Positions 32,955 to 38,237 of a DNA stretch of 38,237 nucleotides are shown piece after piece. The translations under genes and the position numbers were made by a program. Each line of letters begins with the position of its first letter. The stretch's first letter is position 1. The stretch comes from Rhodobacteraceae bacterium HLUCCA09 (lineage in GTDB: Bacteria; Pseudomonadota; Alphaproteobacteria; Rhodobacterales; Rhodobacteraceae). The notes below the pieces were generated by a model, which did no database searches, was not told the DNA's origin, and saw only the letters and a program-made list of their open reading frames with translations. Location of the stretch: contig LJNT01000226.1 of NCBI GenBank assembly GCA_001314685.1, forward strand, positions 1 to 38,237, written 5' to 3'.

Positions 32955-33084
32955 GCCGCCGCGCGCGGCACGGGTCGGTGCAGGCCATGACCACCAGGGC
33001 CGGAGATCAACCCAACGGCAGCCGATTGGCTCGCCCCCCGTACGCCGCGACACCGGGGCGTCACGACGAAGGGTGCGGCGCCTT

Positions 33085-33801
33085 TCAGGCGCCGAGCGCC
33101 ACCGCGTCGCCCGCGTCGACGCCGGGCTCGGGATCGCGCAGGACATAGCCGCGGCCCCACACCGTCTCGATGTAGTTGTCGCCGCCGGTAGACGCAGACA
33201 GCTTCTTGCGCAGCTTGCAGATGAAGACGTCGATGATCTTGAGCTCGGGCTCGTCCATTCCGCCGTAGAGATGGTTGAGGAACATCTCCTTGGTCAGCGT
33301 CGTGCCCTTGCGCAGCGAAAGCAGCTCGAGCATCTGGTATTCCTTGCCGGTCAGGTGCACGGGCCGGCCGCCCACCTCCACCGTCTTGGCGTCGAGGTTC
33401 ACCGTCACCTTGCCGGTGCGGATGATCGACTGGGCGTGGCCCTTGGAGCGGCGGATGATTGCGTGGATGCGGGCGACGAGTTCCTCTCGGTGGAACGGCT
33501 TGGTGAGGTAGTCGTCGGCGCCGAAGCCGAAGCCCTTGACCTTGTTGTCGGTGTCGTCGGCCCCCGACAGGATCAGGATCGGCGTCTCGACCCGGGCCAG
33601 GCGCAGCGCGCGCAGCACCTCGTGGCCCGTCATGTCGGGCAGGCCGAGATCCAGCAGGATCAGATCGTAGTCGTAGAGCTTTGCGAGATCGATCCCCTCT
33701 TCGCCCAGATCCGTCGTGTAGACGTTCAGATTGGCGTGGGTGAGCATCATCTCGATGCTCTTCGCCGTCGCAGGATCGTCTTCCACGAGCAGAACGCGCA
33801 T
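33085..33801 (-). CDS. ctrA: Cell cycle / motility response regulator CtrA
   Basis: Encodes 238 residues of the OmpR-type response regulator CtrA. The receiver domain has the acidic pocket ED-D (E7, D8, D9), phospho-acceptor Asp51 in [11 protein letters not shown], and the Lys in [14 protein letters not shown]. The winged-helix output starts near residue 125, and its [40 protein letters not shown] and [11 protein letters not shown] stretches match CtrA very closely. In Caulobacter CtrA blocks replication and drives cell-cycle genes; in Rhodobacterales it mainly controls motility, gene-transfer agents and quorum-linked traits. Fed by CckA-ChpT. The leader has a CtrA-type box (33856-33870), suggesting autoregulation. 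Ribosome site gcggagg precedes ATG 33801. Confidence 0.97.
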   Translation of the reverse strand: MRVLLVEDDPATAKSIEMMLTHANLNVYTTDLGEEGIDLAKLYDYDLILLDLGLPDMTGHEVLRALRLARVETPILILSGADDTDNKVKGFGFGADDYLTKPFHREELVARIHAIIRRSKGHAQSIIRTGKVTVNLDAKTVEVGGRPVHLTGKEYQMLELLSLRKGTTLTKEMFLNHLYGGMDEPELKIIDVFICKLRKKLSASTGGDNYIETVWGRGYVLRDPEPGVDAGDAVALGA

Positions 33802-33855
33802 CTCGTCAAACCTCCGCTAGCCGTCCCTCACGCGACGGACATTCCCCGCAAATGG

Positions 33856-33870
33856 TTAATTTGGCGTTAC
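33856..33870 (-). promoter_or_regulatory. CtrA-type binding site upstream of ctrA
   Basis: On the plus strand TTAA-TTTGGCG-TTAC, that is TTAA-N7-TTAC, matching the CtrA consensus TTAA-N7-TTAA at 7 of 8 fixed positions. It lies 55 nt upstream of the ctrA start, in a position for autoregulation as at the Caulobacter ctrA P2 promoter. Regulation of that kind is inferred, not shown. Confidence 0.65.
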
Positions 33871-34002
33871 TCGCCCCAAGCGCGACTCGGCACAACTCAT
33901 GGTTGCCAAAACCGTTCCCCCGAGCCAGCCGATGTGCAAGGTTGCGTGGTTTTGACGCATCCGGGAGGTGAGAAGGCAGCCGCCTCACGCCTCCGGTCCC
34001 GC

Positions 34003-34050
34003 AGACACTCAGACACTCAGACACTCAGACACTCAGACACTCAGACACTC
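34003..34050. repeat. 8-bp x 6 perfect tandem repeat
   Basis: Six exact copies of AGACACTC without interruption, flanked by GC before and AGGCAATT after. It sits between the sciP stop (34138) and the ctrA start (33801), about 200-250 nt upstream of ctrA. Perfect short repeats of this length are prone to slipped-strand change in copy number. Confidence 0.97.
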
Positions 34051-34137
34051 AGGCAATTCCATCGTTGCGGCGTGTCGCACCGCGGGGTCTGGCGAGAGCG
34101 GGGCCGTGCCTTGCCCGCCCGAGGGGCGCGCGGCCGG

Positions 34138-34431
34138 TCACTCCGACGGGGGCTGGGGCGAGCGATACTTCTGCAGGGCGGTCGTCTTGAGCGCCTGCTC
34201 GCCATGCTCGGCCACGGCGTTGGCCCAGCTTTCGAATTCCTCTTCCGACAGGCCGTAGCGCGATTTCGCCTCGTCCAGCGTGATCAGGCCGTAGCGCACC
34301 GCCCGCACGACCGCCGCCTTGCGGCTGGCCACCCAGCGGCGCGTATCGTCGGGGGGCAGGTCGGCCCGGGTCATGATCGAGCCGTCGGGCAATGTCACGG
34401 CGCGCGGGCCGTCGATCTTCTTGATGAACAT
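34138..34431 (-). CDS. sciP: SciP-type (DUF1153) CtrA inhibitor
   Basis: Encodes 97 residues from ATG 34431 ([18 protein letters not shown]). The DUF1153/SciP core is clear: [20 protein letters not shown] then [33 protein letters not shown] and [11 protein letters not shown]. SciP in Caulobacter binds DNA and CtrA and stops CtrA from activating its targets. The helix-turn-helix and terminal QKYR stretch are present. The frame is open to 34497 with 22 extra residues that are not family-like. It is upstream of ctrA on the same strand, with 336 nt between, so a regulator and its antagonist are neighbours. Confidence 0.9.
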   Translation of the reverse strand: MFIKKIDGPRAVTLPDGSIMTRADLPPDDTRRWVASRKAAVVRAVRYGLITLDEAKSRYGLSEEEFESWANAVAEHGEQALKTTALQKYRSPQPPSE

Positions 34432-34477
34432 CCGCTCGATCTCCCAACTCGCGGAAGGGAGATATTGCGTGCCTCGC

Positions 34478-34492
34478 TTAACGCTGGCTGAA
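34478..34492. promoter_or_regulatory. Imperfect CtrA-like site between sciP and mnmA
   Basis: TTAA-CGCTGGC-TGAA, one base from TTAA-N7-TTAA. It lies about 47 nt upstream of the sciP start in the shared sciP/mnmA region, so CtrA could act on sciP. A single mismatch site is common by chance, hence low confidence. Confidence 0.35.
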
Positions 34493-34500
34493 TGCACCGG

Positions 34501-34528
34501 TTGCGAGTGCGGGCAATTTTCCTATATT
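34501..34528 (+). promoter_or_regulatory. Putative sigma70-type promoter of mnmA
   Basis: TTGCGA (34501-34506), 16-nt spacer, TATATT (34523-34528). The -10 matches TATAAT at five of six positions and the -35 matches at four. Transcription would begin about 39 nt before ATG 34574. Confidence 0.5.
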
Positions 34529-34573
34529 TCACGCGCGCTTCTCCTCTGCTCCCTCACAGACCGGACCTGCCCG

Positions 34574-35716
34574 ATGGCCCTCGACACCGATGTGACGACC
34601 AATTCGCTCGGCTTCGCCAAGCCCCCCGCCGAGACGCGGGTGGTAGTGGCGATGTCGGGCGGCGTCGACTCCTCCGTCGTGGCGGCCGAGCTCGCGGCCG
34701 AGGGCTACGACGTGGTCGGCGTGACGCTGCAACTCTACGACCACGGCGCGGCGCTGGCGAAAAAGGGCGCCTGCTGCGCGGGCCGCGACATCCACGACGC
34801 GCGCCGCGTGGCCGAAGCGATGGGCTTTCCCCATTACGTGCTCGACTACGAGAACGCCTTTCGCGCGGCGGTGATCGACGAGTTCGCCGACAGCTATCTG
34901 GGTGGGGCGACGCCGGTGCCCTGCATCCGCTGCAACGAGCGGGTGAAGTTCCGCGACCTGCTGGAGACGGCGCGCGACCTCGACGCCGACTGCATGGCGA
35001 CCGGCCACTACATCCGCCGCGAGACGGGCGCGGCGGGGCCCGAGCTGCACATGGCGGCCGACCCCGCGCGCGACCAGTCGTATTTCCTGTTCTCCACGAC
35101 GGCGGAGCAGCTGGCCTACCTGCGCTTCCCGCTCGGGGGGCTCGCGACCAAGGCCGAGACGCGGGCGCTGGCGGCGAAGCACGGGCTGGCGGTGGCCGAC
35201 AAGCCCGACAGCCAGGACATCTGCTTCGTTCCGAACGGCGATTATGCGAGCGTGATCGAAAAGCTGCGCCCGGGCGCGGGCGAGCCGGGCGAGATCGTGC
35301 ATCTCGACGGGCGGGTGCTGGGCGCCCATCGCGGCGTGATCCACTACACCATCGGGCAGCGCCGCGGCCTCGGCATCGGCGGCTTGTCCGAGCCGCTCTA
35401 CGTGGTGAAACTCGACCCGGAGGCACGGCGCGTGATCGTCGGCCCGAAGGAGGCGCTGGCCACCCGTACCGTGCCGGTAAAGGAGATCAACTGGCTGGGC
35501 GATTCGCCGCTCGACAGCCGCGCCCAATGGCACCTCTCGGCCCGCATCCGCTCCACCCGGCCGCCGCGCGAGGCGATCCTGCGCCCCACCGGCCCGACCA
35601 CCGGCGAGGTGGAGCTGATCGTCGCCGAGGAGGGCGTCAGCCCCGGCCAGGCCTGCGTCTTCTACGAGACGGACGGCACCCGCGTCCTGGGCGGCGGCTG
35701 GATCCACAGGGGCTGA
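34574..35716 (+). CDS. mnmA: tRNA 2-thiouridine(34) synthase MnmA
   Basis: Encodes 380 residues. MnmA uses ATP and sulfur relayed through the IscS pathway to thiolate U34 of tRNA Lys, Glu and Gln. The PP-loop is SGGVDSS (28-34). The catalytic cysteines are C120 in [10 protein letters not shown] (E. coli C102) and C217 in [13 protein letters not shown] (E. coli C199). Other typical stretches are [14 protein letters not shown] and [22 protein letters not shown] and [16 protein letters not shown] belong to the C-terminal barrel. A Rhodobacterales-type N-terminal extension of ~20 residues precedes the PP-loop. Divergent from sciP. The post-stop motif lies at 35751-35769. Confidence 0.96.
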   Translation: MALDTDVTTNSLGFAKPPAETRVVVAMSGGVDSSVVAAELAAEGYDVVGVTLQLYDHGAALAKKGACCAGRDIHDARRVAEAMGFPHYVLDYENAFRAAVIDEFADSYLGGATPVPCIRCNERVKFRDLLETARDLDADCMATGHYIRRETGAAGPELHMAADPARDQSYFLFSTTAEQLAYLRFPLGGLATKAETRALAAKHGLAVADKPDSQDICFVPNGDYASVIEKLRPGAGEPGEIVHLDGRVLGAHRGVIHYTIGQRRGLGIGGLSEPLYVVKLDPEARRVIVGPKEALATRTVPVKEINWLGDSPLDSRAQWHLSARIRSTRPPREAILRPTGPTTGEVELIVAEEGVSPGQACVFYETDGTRVLGGGWIHRG

Positions 35717-35750
35717 CCGTCGCGCCTGCGGGCCGGCGTTAGGCGATGCG

Positions 35751-35769
35751 TATTTGAGACAGAAAGAAG
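35751..35769 (+). repeat. Post-stop-codon motif, copy after mnmA
   Basis: TATTTGAGACAGAAAGAAG begins 35 nt after the mnmA stop codon (34 nt between). It matches the ppx copy (20690-20708, minus strand) at 14 of 19 positions. A short CGCCT/AGGCG stem lies just before it, comparable with the hairpin after ppx. Confidence 0.5.
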
Positions 35770-35827
35770 CCGGGGGTGGCGCGCAGGCGTGCCCGGGAGC
35801 GCGCGCGTCCCGCGACACGGTCGGAGG

Positions 35828-36682
35828 TCAGCCCTCGGTCGAGGGAGCGTGCAGGGGCGCGTGGTGCTCGGGCGCGTGGCCCAGCGGGTCGGCGACCGTG
35901 GTCTGCATCGCGCCGATCGCGCCGGGGTGGGTCATCGCCGGCAGCGGACGGGACGCCTCGGGCAGATGCGTCGGGCGCGGCTCCGTCCATTCCCCGTGCA
36001 GGAAGGCCGCAAGCAGGGCGGCGCCCTCGGGCACGTCGTCGGAGAAGGCCTCGGGGTGGAACTGCGTGCCGAAGATCGGCCGGCTCTCGTGCGCCATCGC
36101 CTGCACCACGCCGTCGGCCGAGCGCGCGAGCACGCGGAAGCCCGCGGGCAGCTCGGCCACGTGCCAGTAATGCAGGTGAAGGAACCGCGGTCTCTCGGGC
36201 AGCGTGTCGAACAAGGGGTGCGCCTCGGCCCGGTGGGCGGCGAGATAGCCCACGCGGCCATGCGGACTCTCCACCCGGATCGCGCGCAGGTCGGACGCGG
36301 CAAGGCAGGGCAGATCGTCGGCCGGAACGGTGCCCGGCGTGATCGGCCCCGTCCGCCCGCCATGGGCCTCGGCGATCAGCTGGTGGCCGCCGCAGATACC
36401 CAGAAGCGGCAGGTCGGGGTTGCGCGCATAGGCCAGCACGGCGTCGCGCGTGCCGGGGGCATAGTCCGACACCTCGGTCATGTGCCCGCCGAGGATCACC
36501 GCCCGCGCGCCCATCCGCGCCGGCATGTCCACCGTGAACCGATCGTGGCGGACGATGAGCACCGGGCACTCGGCGATCTCTTCCAGTCGGTACTTGGCCT
36601 TCAGCGTATGCTCTGCCCACATCCGGCTGATCTCGGGGGCGATGCGGGGGCCGTGGGGCTCCATGTCGACAAAGATAATCAT
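35828..36682 (-). CDS. Class I glutamine amidotransferase-like protein with C-terminal extension
   Basis: Encodes 284 residues. The class I triad is visible: nucleophile Cys in LLGICGGHQLIAEAHGG and His-x-Glu in FGTQFHPEAFSD. The fold runs to about residue 225. The last ~60 residues are an unusual extension (PLPAMTHPGAIGAMQTTVAD, then HAPEHHAPLHAPSTEG), rich in His and Pro. No synthase subunit lies next to it, so it may be a stand-alone glutaminase, a gamma-glutamyl peptide hydrolase or a partner of a distant synthase. ATG 36682 (MIIFVDMEPHGPRIAPE) fits relatives; upstream residues in the open frame do not. Convergent with mnmA. Confidence 0.82.
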   Translation of the reverse strand: MIIFVDMEPHGPRIAPEISRMWAEHTLKAKYRLEEIAECPVLIVRHDRFTVDMPARMGARAVILGGHMTEVSDYAPGTRDAVLAYARNPDLPLLGICGGHQLIAEAHGGRTGPITPGTVPADDLPCLAASDLRAIRVESPHGRVGYLAAHRAEAHPLFDTLPERPRFLHLHYWHVAELPAGFRVLARSADGVVQAMAHESRPIFGTQFHPEAFSDDVPEGAALLAAFLHGEWTEPRPTHLPEASRPLPAMTHPGAIGAMQTTVADPLGHAPEHHAPLHAPSTEG

Positions 36683-36914
36683 GGGCGGACACCTCGCGAC
36701 GGGGCGCCACGGCAGGGCGCGCGGTGGAAGCGGCCGGCCTGTCCGGGCCGGAAGGTCTGGTTTTCGCGGGGTCGGCGCCGGGCGGCGTGGCCGGGCCGAT
36801 ACACGCCGAGTGTCACGGATGATCCGCACAGGACGCAGCGAAAACGACGCCGCCGCGCCGCGGCGCGACATCTGCCGCTCCGGCAGGCACGCGGGCGGCG
36901 CCGGTGAGCGAAAA

Positions 36915-38069
36915 TCAGGCGGGGCGCGGCCCCTGTTGTGCCAGCCCGTCGAGGACCGCTCGGGCGGCACGCAGGCCGGGCGGCTCCTGCCCCCGGCCGA
37001 GCCGCGCCATCGTCGCCGCCATCGCGTCGTGCTGCGCCGACGGCTCGGCGAGCACGGCCGCGAGCGCCCCCGCGATGCAGCCCGGCGTGCAGTTGCGGCC
37101 GAGGCATTCGGGCACCGCGCGCGTCTCGGAGACGAGGTTGACAAGCGTCACCGTGTCGATCCGCAGCATCCGCGAGACGATGGCGCGGGTGAGCGGCGCC
37201 ATGTCGTAGGCGATGGCCATGGGCGTGCCGGCGGCGGCGAGCTCCAGCGACACGGTGCCCGAAGCGGCGAGGGCGGCCAGCGAGGCGGCGAAGGCCGCGC
37301 GCTTCTCCGCCGGGCCCGGCGCGATAACGAGGGCATCGCCGGGCCAGCCCCGCACCGCGTCGCGCAGGCGCGCCTCCAGATGCGGCAGCGTCGGCACGAT
37401 CACCCTCAGGTCGGGCCGGCCGAGCCGGGCGAGCGCGGCGCCGAAGCGGGGGGCGAGGCGCGCGACCTCACCCGCGCGCGAGCCGGGCAACACGGCGAGC
37501 AGGGGCGCGTCGCCGAGGCCGTGGGCGCTCCGGAATCCGGCGATCTCTGCCGCGGTCGCCACCGGCTCGGCGGCGACGGGGTGGCCCACGAAATCGCAGC
37601 GCATGCCGGCGGCCTCCATCAACGGCGGCTCGAAGGGCAGCAGCGCCAGCACCTGGTCGACGCGGCCCGCCATCTTCTCGGCCCGCCGCGGCCGCCACGC
37701 CCAGACCGAGGGGGCGACGTAGTGGACGATCCGCTGGCCGGGGCGCTGCGCGCGCACCTGCGTCGCCACCCGCAGGCAGAAATCGGGGCTGTCGATGCCG
37801 ATCAGCACGTCGGGCGCCTCGTCCACGACCGCCTCGGCCGTCTGCGCGATCCGCCGCTTCAGCGCGACGTATTTCGGCAGCACCTCGGCCAGGCCCATCA
37901 CCGACAGCTCCTCCATCGGGAAGAGCGAGCGCAGCCCCTGCCCCGCCATCTCCGGCCCGCCCACGCCGGAAAACGCGGTGCCCGGCGCGAGCTCTGCAAG
38001 GCCCGCCATGAGCGCGGCGCCCAGCCGGTCGCCCGAGGGCTCGCCCGCGATCACGAAGGCACGGATCAT
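36915..38069 (-). CDS. lpxB: Lipid-A-disaccharide synthase
   Basis: Encodes 384 residues of LpxB, the GT-B transferase that joins UDP-2,3-diacylglucosamine to lipid X, giving the lipid A disaccharide backbone at the inner-membrane surface. Characteristic stretches are FVIAGEPSGDRLGAALMAGL, SGVGGPEMAGQGLRSLFP, SVMGLAEVLPKYVALKRR, IDSPDFCLRVA, YVAPSVWAWRPRRAEKMA, LLPFEPPLMEAAG, CDFVGHPVAAE and LPGSRAGEVARLAP. The C-terminal half has SGTVSLELAAAGTPMAIAYDM and TLVNLV. ATG 38069 (MIRAFVIAGEPSG) is the family start, and its ATGA overlaps the lpxI stop. The 232-nt region 36683-36914 downstream shows no gene. Confidence 0.96.
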   Translation of the reverse strand: MIRAFVIAGEPSGDRLGAALMAGLAELAPGTAFSGVGGPEMAGQGLRSLFPMEELSVMGLAEVLPKYVALKRRIAQTAEAVVDEAPDVLIGIDSPDFCLRVATQVRAQRPGQRIVHYVAPSVWAWRPRRAEKMAGRVDQVLALLPFEPPLMEAAGMRCDFVGHPVAAEPVATAAEIAGFRSAHGLGDAPLLAVLPGSRAGEVARLAPRFGAALARLGRPDLRVIVPTLPHLEARLRDAVRGWPGDALVIAPGPAEKRAAFAASLAALAASGTVSLELAAAGTPMAIAYDMAPLTRAIVSRMLRIDTVTLVNLVSETRAVPECLGRNCTPGCIAGALAAVLAEPSAQHDAMAATMARLGRGQEPPGLRAARAVLDGLAQQGPRPA

Positions 38070-38237
38070 TCCGGGTCTGGCTGGGCGCGGCGCACCCACA
38101 GGAAGAGGCCGGCCGCGTCGGCCGCCGCCACTGTCTCGGCCCGGTCGAGCACCATCACGCCGCCCGCCTCGAGCGCGATCCCGTCGAGGCGGGCCCGCGC
38201 GGCGGCGGCGACCGTGGCGGGGCCGATCAGCGGCAGG
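38066..38237 (-). CDS. lpxI: UDP-2,3-diacylglucosamine pyrophosphatase LpxI (3' end only)
   Basis: The last 56 residues of a protein that runs off the window edge. Reading the minus strand from 38237 (first nt partial) gives LPLIGPATVAAAARARLDGI, then ALEAGGVMVLDRAETV and AADAAGLFLWVRRAQPDPE. This fits the C-terminal end of LpxI (DUF1009), which makes lipid X from UDP-2,3-diacylglucosamine, the step before LpxB. The stop overlaps the lpxB ATG by 4 nt, in keeping with the usual lpxD-fabZ-lpxA-lpxI-lpxB order. Identified from the tail only. Confidence 0.85.
   Translation of the reverse strand, partial: LPLIGPATVAAAARARLDGIALEAGGVMVLDRAETVAAADAAGLFLWVRRAQPDPE

Larger units (their letters stand above)
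33802..34137. other. 336-nt ctrA upstream region
   Basis: No gene is supported. From the ctrA side it holds the CtrA-like box (33856-33870), a stretch of lower GC content (33840-33960), and then the 8-bp x 6 array (34003-34050) just after the sciP stop codon. The promoter of ctrA must lie here unless ctrA is read from the sciP promoter. Confidence 0.6.

Noticed and set aside
34003..34050. Short regular repeats suggesting a CRISPR array
   Set aside because: Units are 8 bp with no spacers between them. It is a simple tandem repeat. The same holds for the 16-bp array at 32875.

Overview
The window is about 38 kb of very GC-rich DNA (roughly 70% by eye) from an alphaproteobacterium, most likely a member of the Rhodobacterales (Rhodobacteraceae/Roseobacter type). 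The evidence is the gene content: a full-length CtrA with a neighbouring SciP (DUF1153), a choXWV choline transporter, lysC close to ptsP, a ccmABCDG cytochrome c maturation operon, HemP with a DUF1289 protein, and a folate/corrinoid one-carbon cluster with the small companion proteins seen in this order. The arrangement looks like an ordinary chromosome. I see no transposase, phage gene, rRNA, tRNA or CRISPR array.

Layout, left to right. 1-3.0 kb: choXWV (choXWV operon, choX cut by the window edge). 3.2-7.5 kb: lysC and ptsP (+), with a small membrane-protein gene antisense between them. 7.7-10.9 kb: moaA, a lipoprotein, a flavin reductase and a GNAT acetyltransferase. 10.9-11.5 kb: a gene-poor stretch that may hold a decayed gene. 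11.5-16.8 kb: a glycosyltransferase-like protein, an M20 amidohydrolase, a BLUF photoreceptor, a YeeE/YedE sulfur transporter, and a DUF3422 membrane protein whose gene overlaps yeeE tail to tail. 17.1-18.3 kb: an iron-related group, hemP and DUF1289 (+), a strong bidirectional terminator, and dps (-) with an Irr-like box upstream. 18.5-19.8 kb: three small uncharacterised proteins. 19.8-21.9 kb: ppx/gppA then rlmE (-).

22.1-27.7 kb is the most interesting stretch: a Virulence_fact-domain protein, a MetF-like methylene-THF reductase, a methyl-THF:corrinoid methyltransferase, a 76-aa protein of unknown role, a RACo-like [2Fe-2S]/ASKHA corrinoid activator and a DUF455 ferritin-like protein. These parts could carry a methyl group from a corrinoid protein to THF and on to methylene-THF, while the activator rescues oxidised Co(II) corrinoid. 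The corrinoid protein and the MttB/MtgB-type substrate methyltransferase that should start the path are not in the window. Choline uptake by ChoXWV would supply a plausible precursor (choline to glycine betaine), but that link is inference.

27.9-29.8 kb: an M23 peptidase overlapping a bactofilin gene, a cell-shape pair. 29.9-32.8 kb: ccmABCDG (-), each gene overlapping or close to the next. 33.1-34.4 kb: sciP then ctrA (-), with a CtrA-type box in front of ctrA and a perfect 8-bp x 6 repeat between the genes. 34.6-38.2 kb: mnmA (+), a class-I glutamine amidotransferase with a His-rich tail (-), lpxB (-) and the 3' end of lpxI (-).

Non-coding structure worth attention: two pairs of perfect 22-bp palindromes (3.0-3.15 kb and 24.7 kb), a 16-bp x 5 tandem array before the ccm operon, the 8-bp x 6 array before ctrA, and a recurrent motif sitting 34-36 nt after the stop codons of ppx and mnmA.
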